IMG/VR virus record: IMGVR_UViG_3300027985_000961
Coordinates: 1-38,160 of that record
DNA: 38,160 nt
Strand: one strand, 5' to 3'
Source: a virus
A model generated the notes under the pieces. It was not told the DNA's origin, ran no database searches, and saw only the letters and a program-made list of their open reading frames with translations. Positions within the stretch are counted from its first letter, which is position 1. Each line of letters starts with the position of its first letter. The position numbers and the translations under genes are program-made. Shown here piece after piece: positions 30,398 to 38,160 of the stretch.

Positions 30398-31828
30398 GTG
30401 GCAGCAGGACAGGCCTGGCAGATACTACGAATTCACCGCGATAATCTGGCCGGGTTGACCTCAAATATGGTCGACCCTACCTCCGCTGCTGCGCGAAAAA
30501 TGATACACACATGCCGCCACGACCCGCGGTCACTGAATATCAACTCATTAAGCGCGTCGACCGAAGGGGCTTTCTACGGCTACGCGACGATGGGCTCAAG
30601 TTTTGTACAGATGGAGCTAAGGCAAGCGCGTGAAGTCGCAATAGTGCGTATAAAAGCACCGGGATCGTCGAGTTATCTAGGCTACGCGTTGCGGGATTTT
30701 CGGCTGGAATACTCGGATGATGGCGCAGCGTGGACAACCGCACTAACAGTCAGTGGGGCACAGCCACTGGCAGTAGCCGAATGGCATGACTACACGGTGC
30801 CAGGTACCCCTGGAGCCCATCAATTTTGGCGAATAATGGTCGATAGTACGAATCTCTACACTACCGGTGTCTGCTGGTCGTCACTACTACTAATCGAGGC
30901 GGATGGCACTGTCGCCAACCATTTTGGTAGCGAGATTATTCTAAAAGCACCTGGGCTCGCAGGAACCGATGAGATCTTTATCGGCATCCGTTCGGAGTAC
31001 TCAACAGAATCAGGTTGGTACAACCTGTTCCTGAATGGCTATTCGGGGTATGACCCTAACGAGACCTCTTGGTTTGAGCAACCTGGCGCGCTGCCGCCGT
31101 ATGGGTCCACTGTTCCGTTACCCGTACCGATGGTGCCATGTTGGAACCTGGCGATGCCGTACTGGTTTGCGGCATCCGGTAGATGTTTCCGTTTCGGAGT
31201 GAAAGTTTCAACAAATTTTGAGGGGGCATACTTAGGTTTCATGTTGCCCTACGCCATGCCGCAGCAGTACCCGTACCCGTTGGTGGTCGGAGGATCACTG
31301 GTTCCTCAGGATACCTATCGTTTAGATGGATGGCGCTACTCCTACGTGAACTGGAGGCACGGGGTCTACCCCGCTCCTGGGGCGTCCTCGGCGCCAGCTA
31401 GCGATACTATCCACGCAACCCTCTATATGCGTGATGTCGCCGGTATATGGAAGCCCATAGCCAATAGGCCGAATAATGGGTCGCCTAATTCAGAGGGAAT
31501 TTACGGACCTGTTCAGGGGGATGCTAATACAGTACCGGCCGGTGCTATACGTAGCGTGTGGCCGCATTGCATGAACGACAAATGGAGCTCGGGCTGTCTG
31601 CCCTATCGCGAGTGCCTCGGGGGTGGGTATATGCCACAACCCTGCATCGTTTTGCAGCGCGGTCCGGAGCCGGCGGTACTCGGCGAGCTGGAGGGCACAT
31701 TCGTCATATCGGGATACGATAACGCGGCGGAAAACACCACCACCATAAATGGCATTCCGGCCGTTATTTTCCAAAACGCCTACCGGAACTCGATACACGA
31801 GTTTTGGGCACTGACCCTGGACAATTAA
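30398..31828 (+). CDS. Tail protein with discoidin (F5/8C-like) domain
   Basis: 476 residues from the GTG at 30398, but this start lacks a ribosome site and the protein-like frame extends back to about 30330 (ANLEDLFGKIVNFLTTSPSL) without any ATG, GTG or TTG. The true start is unclear. Residues about 50-170 look like an F5/8-type C sugar-binding domain (TEGAFYGYATMGSSFVQMEL; FRLEYSDDGAAWTTALT; HQFWRIMVDSTN). The rest contains a domain shared with the next gene (GWYNLFLNGYSGYDPNETSW; PYGSTVPLPVPMV). In B3-like phages this block lies after the tape measure and probably forms the tail tip or receptor-binding part. Confidence 0.8.
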   Translation: MAAGQAWQILRIHRDNLAGLTSNMVDPTSAAARKMIHTCRHDPRSLNINSLSASTEGAFYGYATMGSSFVQMELRQAREVAIVRIKAPGSSSYLGYALRDFRLEYSDDGAAWTTALTVSGAQPLAVAEWHDYTVPGTPGAHQFWRIMVDSTNLYTTGVCWSSLLLIEADGTVANHFGSEIILKAPGLAGTDEIFIGIRSEYSTESGWYNLFLNGYSGYDPNETSWFEQPGALPPYGSTVPLPVPMVPCWNLAMPYWFAASGRCFRFGVKVSTNFEGAYLGFMLPYAMPQQYPYPLVVGGSLVPQDTYRLDGWRYSYVNWRHGVYPAPGASSAPASDTIHATLYMRDVAGIWKPIANRPNNGSPNSEGIYGPVQGDANTVPAGAIRSVWPHCMNDKWSSGCLPYRECLGGGYMPQPCIVLQRGPEPAVLGELEGTFVISGYDNAAENTTTINGIPAVIFQNAYRNSIHEFWALTLDN

Positions 31829-32824
31829 ATGGCCTATCAAACTGGCGTAGCCAATGATGTAGTCACGCTGCTCGACACATTCCGTATTTTTGCAGAGAGC
31901 CAAGGGTGGGTGACGAACCGGAATTCGCTGGTGGGCGCTGGCCGGGAGCTGTGTATTGCAAAGGCTGATGCGTTTTTCAATTTTCGTGCCTATCAGAATG
32001 AAACGATGCTGGTAAATGGATCATCGAGCACTGGACGATACGGAATAGTGCTAAACGGGTCCGACGGCTATGCGGCGGGTGATGCCTGGGATAGGCAACC
32101 CGGATATCCTCAGCGTGGCAGTACGTACGGCGGCGATCAGGGGCATGTCATGATGCCGCTGGTGTTGAATTTTGGCCCATTCCCATATCATTTTTTTGCG
32201 ACAGATAGCAAAACGCTCTACTGCGAAGTGGAAACGGTCAGCGGTCAGTTTTTGAGGTTTGGCTGCGGTACGCTCGATCTGTTCAACCCCGCTGCGCCGG
32301 GTGGTGGACGATTCTTCTACGCGGCCTGCGGCAAGCATGTAACGGATTCCATGAATTACAATAACTGGTTGGGCGCATCGGCAGATAACGCGAATTATCA
32401 GCTCGAACTGGTCCCATTCCGGTCTGCTGATTATTTGTCGACATTAAATGGCTTGCAGGGATCGATGGTGCGAGTTGCATTCGGATCGTTCGATAACTGG
32501 GCGAATTCTGGTCGCTCTCCGGTTTCGACCTATCAGGGGATGGTATGCCAGGGTGGGGGCTGTCACGACAAAGTGGTACGTGATTTCGCCCCGAATCCCC
32601 TCAACGGCGTGGGCGTGCTGGTGCCGAATGTGGTTTCGCTGAATAGCGCCGGTGAATCGTTGTGTCCGATCGGCAGCGTACCGGGAATACGCTACATTGA
32701 TATGACCGGATACCTGCCAGGGGCCGAATTTACTCTCGGCTCGGATCTCTGGAAAGTGTTCCCGTGGTATCAGAAGGGCGGGTTCAGCGGCCAGCGCGGC
32801 ATCGCGTATAAAGTGGTGGCGTGA
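31829..32824 (+). CDS. Tail protein paralogous to preceding gene
   Basis: 331 residues starting 1 base after the previous stop. GVANDVVTLLDTFRIFAESQ and AGRELCIAKADAFFNFRAYQ open the protein. The block GRYGIVLNGSDGYAAGDAWD, RQPGYPQRGSTY and YHFFATDSKTLYCEVETVSG lines up with the second half of the upstream protein (LNGxxGY, QPG, YGSTV or RGSTY, F-A). It lacks the discoidin domain. It may be a tail-tip or baseplate protein of the B3/D3112 type. Confidence 0.8.
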   Translation: MAYQTGVANDVVTLLDTFRIFAESQGWVTNRNSLVGAGRELCIAKADAFFNFRAYQNETMLVNGSSSTGRYGIVLNGSDGYAAGDAWDRQPGYPQRGSTYGGDQGHVMMPLVLNFGPFPYHFFATDSKTLYCEVETVSGQFLRFGCGTLDLFNPAAPGGGRFFYAACGKHVTDSMNYNNWLGASADNANYQLELVPFRSADYLSTLNGLQGSMVRVAFGSFDNWANSGRSPVSTYQGMVCQGGGCHDKVVRDFAPNPLNGVGVLVPNVVSLNSAGESLCPIGSVPGIRYIDMTGYLPGAEFTLGSDLWKVFPWYQKGGFSGQRGIAYKVVA

Positions 32825-34536
32825 TGAGCGCCGTTATCGCCTACGATGTTGTCGGAGTTACTCCAACCAGGCCCGCGGCCACGGATTTTTCCGACAACCT
32901 GGACACCCTCGGCCCTGTCGATCTGTCGCCGCCGATTCTGCCTGTCGATATCGCCCCGCCTACGGCTGACGCAGTCGTGTCAGAGCTGCCAATCAGTGAG
33001 CTGGAGCTGTCAGTTGACAGCTACCGCATGCCCACATTTATGGATGATTACTACTACCGCATACACATCGATCCCAATGAGCTGATCCTCGGCAACATCG
33101 TATCCGAACAGGTCAATCCGGTTTATGTCTGGAACGCCTATCTAGAGTCCCAGACAATGACGGCGGAGCCGCAGGTGCAGGAAGGCGTCAATCTCACCGG
33201 CCAGCCCTCCGCGCCACTGCTGTTCAATGCGTTACAGGTGCGCGAATACACGCTGTCCGTTACGCCTGACGGCACTCCTGTGTTGGATACCTACCTGCAT
33301 TGGGCGTTCGGTTCCGGCGATGATGTAGCGCTGCATATCACGGCAACACGTATTATCGGCTGGTCGTTTGCCCCGGATTGGGGCGACAGCATTACCGAGC
33401 GCTTGTCATTCTCGACTGATATCCAGCGGAGCGAGTCCTGTGCAGAGCTGCGCCGGGCATTGCTGCTGAGTCCCAGGCGAGAGTTTGAGGCGCGGATGTA
33501 CGTCGAAGGGCGCGAGCGCCAACTGCTGGATATGATGCTGTTCGGTTGGGGAGCGCGCACATGGGCGCTGCCGGTGTGGCCGGATATACAGTGGTTAACC
33601 TCCCCAGTAACGGCAGGCAGCGATCGAATCGATTGCAGCACCGATAATCTGGATTTTAGGGCGGGCGGCCTGGCGATGCTGCGCGGCGAAGACGCCATCG
33701 TTTATGAAGTGGTTGAAATAAACGCGATCGACAGTGCTGGCCTTGATCTTGTGCGTGGCACTGCTCGCAGCTGGGGCCGGGGTAGTCGGCTCTATCCGGT
33801 TCGCACCGCGCAGCTGCTCGATCAACCGGCGCTGGAGCGTATCACAGACCAGGCTCAAGGAGCCCGCGTCCGGTTTCGATTGGCCGAGATCAGTGACTGG
33901 CCCGAGATGATGCCGACGACACTGTATCGCGGCTGGCCGGTACTCGAAGAACGCCCCGACGAAACGGAAAATCTCACGAGTCAGTTTCAGCGACTAGTCA
34001 CAGAACTGGACAGCGGCCTCTCGCTGCCATTACGCACTGACATAGCCGAGCGGGCGTTGACGATGCTCGGTTATCGCTGGATCGATATGGGGCGGGAGAA
34101 GCGGGCAGCCTGGCGATCGCTGATCTACGCGCTGCGCGGTCGTCAGGCCGCACTCTGGCTACCGACATTCGCCGACGACATTACGCTGAGCGTAACGATC
34201 GAGCCAGCCGATACCGGCATCGATGTCGTGAACATCGGCTATAGCCGATTTGGCCAGCAGCGGCCCGGTCGCCGTGACATCCGCATCGAACTGCGCGATG
34301 GCACTATATTTCACCGCCGTATCACAGCAAGCACAGAAATTGATGATGAGATCGAACGGCTGGTCATCGACGGCGCTCTCGGGCGGCAGGTAACGCCAGA
34401 GCAGGTGGGGCGCATTAGCTATCTCAGCCTATGCCGCGGTGCAAACGATACGGTCGAGATCGAACACATCACCGACAGTGAAGGCCCCGCACGCAGTGCG
34501 GTATCGTTTCAGGGGGTACGTGACGATGAGTTTTGA
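32824..34536 (+). CDS. B3/D3112-type tail protein
   Basis: 570 residues from ATG 32824 (a GTG at 32821 overlaps the previous stop). A long beta-rich sequence (VLDTYLHWAFGSGDDVALHI; REFEARMYVEGRERQLLDMM; ALPVWPDIQWLTSPVTAGSD; GYRWIDMGREKRAAWRSLIY; WLPTFADDITLSVTIEPADT). I recognise its place (between tape-measure-side proteins and BR0599) and composition from B3-like phages, where it is thought to be a distal tail or baseplate component. No enzymatic motif seen. Confidence 0.8.
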   Translation: MSAVIAYDVVGVTPTRPAATDFSDNLDTLGPVDLSPPILPVDIAPPTADAVVSELPISELELSVDSYRMPTFMDDYYYRIHIDPNELILGNIVSEQVNPVYVWNAYLESQTMTAEPQVQEGVNLTGQPSAPLLFNALQVREYTLSVTPDGTPVLDTYLHWAFGSGDDVALHITATRIIGWSFAPDWGDSITERLSFSTDIQRSESCAELRRALLLSPRREFEARMYVEGRERQLLDMMLFGWGARTWALPVWPDIQWLTSPVTAGSDRIDCSTDNLDFRAGGLAMLRGEDAIVYEVVEINAIDSAGLDLVRGTARSWGRGSRLYPVRTAQLLDQPALERITDQAQGARVRFRLAEISDWPEMMPTTLYRGWPVLEERPDETENLTSQFQRLVTELDSGLSLPLRTDIAERALTMLGYRWIDMGREKRAAWRSLIYALRGRQAALWLPTFADDITLSVTIEPADTGIDVVNIGYSRFGQQRPGRRDIRIELRDGTIFHRRITASTEIDDEIERLVIDGALGRQVTPEQVGRISYLSLCRGANDTVEIEHITDSEGPARSAVSFQGVRDDEF

Positions 34537-35347
34537 TCAGCGCGAACAGTCACTGGCAGCCGGACAACCCATCCGATTGTATGAGTTCAGCCGGGGGTTG
34601 TGGCGATTTGCGTATGCCAGTTGCGATCGCAATATCGTCTGGGATAACCAGGTTTACCACTCGATCCGGGGCGGTATCTCGGATAACGGCATCATTCAGT
34701 CGGGCGATCCGAATACAGACAAACTGATCATAACCGTCTTCGCCGACATCGAGGTCGCACAGCTGTACCGAGGGGTATCGCCGAGCGATGAGGTGCGGCT
34801 GGTTGTGCGTGATATGCATTACGGCGACGACGAGGCCGTTATCGCGTGGGTGGGGAGCATCAAAACTGTCGATTGGCCGGAGCCCGACCGATGCCAGATC
34901 AGTTGTTTGAGCATTGAAGCGAGTATGGAGCGACCGGGGCTGACCGATATCTACTGTTTGAGCTGCACAGCGGTGCTGGGTGATTGGCGCTGTAAAGTGA
35001 ACCTGGAGCTGTACCGCGTTGATATAACGCCTCAAACCCTATCGGACACAGTCATTACCAGCGGTGTATTCGAGACCTATCCGGAGGGCTGGTTCACAGG
35101 CGGATTTGTCGCCTGGTCAGTGGGAGATGGCAACGTCGATCGACGACATATTGAAGCGCATCAGGGCGATACGCTAACCATGCTCGGCGGCACAATCGGT
35201 ATTCCGGGCGGGGCGCTGCTGAGCGTCTATCCCGGGTGCGATTTTTTGATCGAGACCTGCCACAGTAAATACGGCAATGAGTTGAATTTCCGGGGCGAAA
35301 ACAAGTTGCAGAGCTCCTCTCCGTTCGACGGCAATCAGGTCTGGTGA
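34526..35347 (+). CDS. DUF2163 / phage BR0599 family tail protein
   Basis: 273 residues from ATG 34526 (MSFDQREQSLAAGQPIRLYE), overlapping the previous gene by 11. DUF2163 N-terminus (LYEFSRGLWRFAYASCDRNI; YHSIRGGISDNGIIQSGDPN) and BR0599 C-terminus with CTAVLGDWRCK and YPGCDFLIETCHSKYGNELN FRG (split), whose cysteines are typical and may hold a metal. A tail-tip protein of siphovirus-type Mu-like phages and gene transfer agents, placed before the NlpC-like/tip genes. Confidence 0.9.
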   Translation: MSFDQREQSLAAGQPIRLYEFSRGLWRFAYASCDRNIVWDNQVYHSIRGGISDNGIIQSGDPNTDKLIITVFADIEVAQLYRGVSPSDEVRLVVRDMHYGDDEAVIAWVGSIKTVDWPEPDRCQISCLSIEASMERPGLTDIYCLSCTAVLGDWRCKVNLELYRVDITPQTLSDTVITSGVFETYPEGWFTGGFVAWSVGDGNVDRRHIEAHQGDTLTMLGGTIGIPGGALLSVYPGCDFLIETCHSKYGNELNFRGENKLQSSSPFDGNQVW

Positions 35348-35351
35348 GCGT

Positions 35352-35582
35352 ATGTGGGGTCAAATTGTAATACTCGTCGCGTCATACATCCTCACCGCCG
35401 CGTTGGCGCCCAAGCCAAAATCACCCAAGCCAACTGCGTTCGAAGATATTGATTTCCCGCTTTGTAAAGAAGGGGAAGAGAAAACCGTAGTGTTCGGGCA
35501 GAAGTGGACGAAATCGTGGATGGTGCTGACTGTCGGCAACTACCGAACAAAGGCGATTAAATCCAAGGGGTCGAAAAAATGA
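35352..35582 (+). CDS. Small tail-tip protein with membrane-like N-terminus
   Basis: 76 residues: a hydrophobic N-terminus (MWGQIVILVASYILTAALAP) and a polar part (KPKSPKPTAFEDIDFPLCKE; VVFGQKWTKSWMVLTVGNYR). Same pattern as the short conserved gene between BR0599 and tip genes in B3-like phages. Its start is 5 bases after the BR0599 stop with weak SD. It may sit at the tail tip or insert in the host membrane. Confidence 0.78.
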   Translation: MWGQIVILVASYILTAALAPKPKSPKPTAFEDIDFPLCKEGEEKTVVFGQKWTKSWMVLTVGNYRTKAIKSKGSKK

Positions 35583-35803
35583 TTATCACGATGGAACACC
35601 TTCACACTGTTCCGACATGGACTAACCGGGTGGGATTTTGTCATCGTCAGTCGCGGCAGTGGTTTGCGCAGCACAATCTGGATTGGATGGCGTTTTTTCG
35701 TAACGGGATCGATGAAGAGAGATTGCTCGCAACCGGTGATGCGCTGGCACGACGGTTGGTAGAGCACGCCCACGATTACGAGGCACTGCGCAATGGGCAG
35801 TAG
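35579..35803 (+). CDS. Small conserved tail protein
   Basis: 74 residues (MIITMEHLHTVPTWTNRVGF; CHRQSRQWFAQHNLDWMAFF; RNGIDEERLLATGDALARRL). A second ATG at 35591 is possible. The gene is overlapped by both neighbours (4 and 11 bases) and its HTVPTWTxRxGFC motif is typical of this locus in B3-like phages. Helical, soluble; its exact role is unknown, possibly in tip assembly. Confidence 0.8.
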   Translation: MIITMEHLHTVPTWTNRVGFCHRQSRQWFAQHNLDWMAFFRNGIDEERLLATGDALARRLVEHAHDYEALRNGQ

Positions 35804-37958
35804 TTCAAAGTCGCAGCCGGGCGGCTATAGATACTCATTCGATATACATATGGGGCTGGGCCAACCGCTCGATGAAATCTGTGCGATTAGAGCGAGCGCA
35901 AAGACGGCGTGGACCGGGTCGATCACCGATAACGGCCAGGTGCTGATCGATGCGCCTGAGCTATTCGGGGGGGATAAAGGCGAAGGTGGGCTATCCGGTA
36001 CACTCGACGTGATGTTCGGCGAAGAAACGCAGACACCGGTTGCGAAACTGGTTTCGATGCTGGGCGGGATCGTGCCCGGATTTCGCGGCATTACAACGGC
36101 GTTTTACTCGGGGTTGATCACCTCAAATAACCCGTATCCAAAACCCTGGGAGATCCTCCGGCGCGGCGGCAATCGGTTATGGGACGCTGAAGGTGTCTGG
36201 TATCCGGAGAAACAGTTTATCTGGCTTGCGGATAATCAGATAAAAGCTATGAACCCAGCGCATATCCTCTATTTGATGTACACCGGACGCCGGTTTCGAG
36301 GGCTGGAGCGGGCGTTCATGGATGAGGCGAAGTGGCGTGCCGCCGCTGATACGTTGTATGCCGAACAGCTCGGCCTCTGTTTCGAGTGGAAGCGCAGCGA
36401 CTCATTCAAAAATTTCCGCGATAACGTGGTGGCTCATATCAGTGCAGAGATCTATCTCGACCGGACAACCGGGCTCATCTGCATCAGACTGCTGCGTGCC
36501 GACTATGACGAAGCCAGCCTGCCGTTGTTCGATGAGGACAGCGGACTGTTGGAGATCTCAAAAGATGAATCATCGGCTGGAGACGCGGACTCAGTGCCGA
36601 GCCAGTTGGTCGTTCAGTATGAAGATGCCATCACTGGCGATATGCGTACCGTACGGGCGGTAAACAGCGCTGTTGCACAGCGATCCGGCGGCAGTTCTAG
36701 CGAACAGGTGGAGTATCCAGGCGCGCCCACGGCGGAAATAGCGGCCCGGCTGGCCAATCGGGATCTGCGGATCAAAACGTCAGCGCTGAAGCGGTTCAAG
36801 GTGGTGCTCGATCGACGTGGGCGCACGCTGACGCCGGGGCAACCGTTTCGGCTGCGTTCGACGAAGCGTGGGATAGAGTCAATCGTTGTTCGCGCCGGGC
36901 GAATAGAGGACGGCACTCTCAATGACGGGGGTATCACGATTACCGCTCTACAGGATGTTTTTAGCCTGGCGACGACAAGCTACATCGCAACTCCGCCGAT
37001 CGGCTGGCAACCGCCGGATCGCAGGCCGCAGGCGGTTACGATCAGACGACTGATCGAAGTGCCATATAGAGAAATCGCCGGGGTGCTAGACCCGGCAAAC
37101 CTGGAGCTGCTGGACGACACCGCAAGTTACATTGCGGCGCTGGCTGAAGCGCCGACATCGATGTCACTCAGTTACACCTTCACCGATCGCGTTGGGGGCA
37201 GTGGCGATTTCGTCGATCGTGGTGTTCAGGACTGGTGTCCAACGGGGTTGATATCGGCGGACATCGACAAAAGCGCGGCGGCGGTACAAGTGACCGTCGG
37301 CGCTGCAAGCCGTTTGGATGATGTGGATGCCGGTACAGCCGCGCTGATCGATGACGAAATATTCCGAGTCGATGCGATCGACTACAGCACCGGCGTCCTC
37401 ACGCTGGCCAGAGGCTGCATTGATACTGTGCCGGATGAGCACAACGCAGGGGCGCGGATCTGGTTTTATGACGGATTCGAAGGTGTTGATGAAACAGTCT
37501 ATTCGCCCGGTATCAGCATCAATGCTCAGTTGCTAACAAATACAAGCGAGGGCCAACTGGACCCAGTGCTCGCGGGTACCGATACCCTGCCTCTAATTGG
37601 GCGGCAGGGGCGACCGTATCCCCCCGGGCAGTTCAAGATCGGGGGTGTCTATTATCCCGATGAGGTTACCGGAGATGTGATCGTGACATACGCCCACCGC
37701 GACCGCCTGATGCAAGCGGATCAGTTGATCGATACAACGCTCGGCACGGTGGGGCCTGAGCCCGGCACAACATACTCGGCGCGACTCCTGCGTGCAGATA
37801 CCGAGGCTGAGTTGGTTGCACAGACCGGGGTGACAGCTGAGACGCTGACACTGTCGACGACGTATTCCGGGCAGGTGATTCTTGAGCTGTGGTCTGTGCG
37901 CGATGGATTCGAGTCAATCCAACGGCACAGGCATCAGTTCGAGCGGGTGGCAATCTGA
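35793..37958 (+). CDS. Central tail-tip (host-specificity-type) protein
   Basis: 721 residues, the last phage gene. N-terminal tip-protein motifs (YRYSFDIHMGLGQPLDEICA; AELFGGDKGEGGLSG-type segment; NNPYPKPWEILRRGGNRLWD; MNPAHILYLMYTGRRFRGLE) as in gp27-like/J-like hub proteins of B3/D3112. The middle (LQDVFSLATTSYIATPPIGW) and end (IGRQGRPYPPGQFKIGGVYY; FESIQRHRHQFERVAI) are beta-domains, probably the outermost receptor or fibronectin-like part. Its stop lies 79 bases before the phage end; no separate tail fibre gene was found. Confidence 0.86.
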   Translation: MGSSSKSQPGGYRYSFDIHMGLGQPLDEICAIRASAKTAWTGSITDNGQVLIDAPELFGGDKGEGGLSGTLDVMFGEETQTPVAKLVSMLGGIVPGFRGITTAFYSGLITSNNPYPKPWEILRRGGNRLWDAEGVWYPEKQFIWLADNQIKAMNPAHILYLMYTGRRFRGLERAFMDEAKWRAAADTLYAEQLGLCFEWKRSDSFKNFRDNVVAHISAEIYLDRTTGLICIRLLRADYDEASLPLFDEDSGLLEISKDESSAGDADSVPSQLVVQYEDAITGDMRTVRAVNSAVAQRSGGSSSEQVEYPGAPTAEIAARLANRDLRIKTSALKRFKVVLDRRGRTLTPGQPFRLRSTKRGIESIVVRAGRIEDGTLNDGGITITALQDVFSLATTSYIATPPIGWQPPDRRPQAVTIRRLIEVPYREIAGVLDPANLELLDDTASYIAALAEAPTSMSLSYTFTDRVGGSGDFVDRGVQDWCPTGLISADIDKSAAAVQVTVGAASRLDDVDAGTAALIDDEIFRVDAIDYSTGVLTLARGCIDTVPDEHNAGARIWFYDGFEGVDETVYSPGISINAQLLTNTSEGQLDPVLAGTDTLPLIGRQGRPYPPGQFKIGGVYYPDEVTGDVIVTYAHRDRLMQADQLIDTTLGTVGPEPGTTYSARLLRADTEAELVAQTGVTAETLTLSTTYSGQVILELWSVRDGFESIQRHRHQFERVAI

Positions 37959-37990
37959 AACTAAGTTTCTAACTACGCAATTATTTAGAC

Positions 37991-38037
37991 GCTCCAATTA
38001 TCGCGCTAAACCGCTCCAAATTTCGCGCGGCGCTACA
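37991..38037. other. Right phage end (attR) with two transposase-site repeats
   Basis: Direct repeats GCTCCAATTATCGCGC (37991-38006) and GCTCCAAATTTCGCGC (38013-38028), 22 bp apart, followed by GGCGCTACA to the terminal CA (38036-38037). In the inverted sense these read GCGCGAAATTT and GCGCGATAATT, starting 10 bases from the end, matching the left end. The arrangement is as in the R1/R2 sites of Mu. Confidence 0.8.
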
Positions 38038-38160
38038 AGATGCCCAGCGGGAAACGGGTGTGGGAGTCACCACCGGTACCGACGGTATCCGGCAGCAGCA
38101 TGCGGTTCAGCCAGGAGTGGATAACGCCGTCGCCCGGACGCAGAGCCACGCCGCCGCGGT
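38038..38160 (-). pseudogene. acnB: acnB fragment interrupted by the prophage
   Basis: On the minus strand the last 123 bases encode [20 protein letters not shown] then [19 protein letters not shown], the strongly conserved aconitase B segment around the [4Fe-4S] region. The frame is cut at the phage end (next codons, TTG TAG, are phage). Normal AcnB would continue ISFPAGSG. Bases 38038-38045 (AGATGCCC) fit host sequence, so the insertion is between the ATC codon and the following Ser codon. Only a part of the gene is in the window. Confidence 0.88.

Larger units (their letters stand above)
7..38037. mobile_element. Complete Mu-like transposable siphovirus prophage (B3/D3112 type)
   Basis: A full transposable phage is present: DD35E transposase, MuB-like ATPase, GemA, Mor, Mu-type head genes (gp27/28/29/F/G/I/gp36/gp37 families) and a long-tailed siphovirus tail module ending in BR0599-type and tip proteins. 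The termini are placed at TG (7-8) and CA (38036-38037) because the two transposase-site copies at each end begin 10 bases from these dinucleotides and are spaced 22 bp apart. The length, about 38.03 kb, is in the usual range for B3-like phages. The early genes run toward the left end, opposite to phage Mu. No gene appears broken. The right flank is acnB, while the left flank is only 6 bases, so the insertion site cannot be confirmed from both sides. Confidence 0.93.

Noticed and set aside
37882-38124. Plus-strand frame crossing the right phage end
   Set aside because: Runs from the tail gene through the transposase sites into antisense of acnB; not a gene.
1-38160. tRNA, rRNA or CRISPR array
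   Set aside because: No cloverleaf, no regularly spaced 25-40 base repeats seen on either strand. The only repeat families are the end repeats, the 10-bp left-end repeat and the three late elements.
1-38160. mom-type DNA modification gene, tyrosine integrase or Gam protein
   Set aside because: Looked for in frames at both ends and in the early operon; none recognised. DUF3164 lies where Gam could be but is a different family.

Overview
The window is almost entirely one transposable (Mu-type) prophage, about 38.03 kb from position 7 to 38037, with siphovirus-type tail genes like those of Pseudomonas phages B3 and D3112. Both ends can be placed. The left end starts TG at 7 and the right end stops CA at 38037. 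Each end carries two 22-bp-spaced copies of a similar transposase-site motif, starting 10 bases in from the terminus. The last 123 bases, read on the minus strand, encode a piece of aconitase B closely resembling the gammaproteobacterial enzyme, so the element sits in acnB of a GC-rich gammaproteobacterium. The genus cannot be fixed from the sequence.

Region 1 (131-9901, minus strand) is the early operon. From the central control region leftward it holds a Ner/Cro-like regulator, a gene that may overlap an opposing gene, several small DNA-binding proteins, a coiled-coil protein, the DD35E transposase (MuA-like), a stand-alone HTH gene, the MuB-like ATPase, DUF3164 and a run of tightly coupled small genes, then GemA and the activator Mor at the extreme left end. 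A leader rich in dyads (1514-1638) precedes the last three genes and may hold the middle promoter.

Region 2 (9902-11580) is the switch and a small cassette. A dyad operator lies between divergent early and repressor promoters. It is followed by the repressor, a membrane protein carrying the same GNRVxGxD motif as the repressor tail, a BamE-like membrane protein, a tiny DUF1660 zinc protein, and one minus-strand gene.

Region 3 (11636-37958, plus strand) is the late region: holin, transglycosylase endolysin and nested Rz/Rz1 spanins; DUF2730, small and large terminase, portal and head-morphogenesis protein with a C-terminal nuclease-like domain; gpG; protease with nested scaffold, decoration protein and major capsid; gp36/gp37 connectors; tail tube, tail chaperone with a -1 frameshift site, an exclusion-type lipoprotein, tape measure and the B3-type tail-tip genes.

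The most interesting signal is a 22-bp element (TTTTGCCCYCG followed by TTCAAATTACT) found three times and only seen in front of the lysis, protease/capsid and tape-measure blocks. These are the positions of the Mu late promoters Plys, PI and PP. At two of the three, a perfect or near-perfect hairpin just downstream would hide the ribosome binding site in read-through RNA but not in RNA started at the element, suggesting a double lock on late gene expression.
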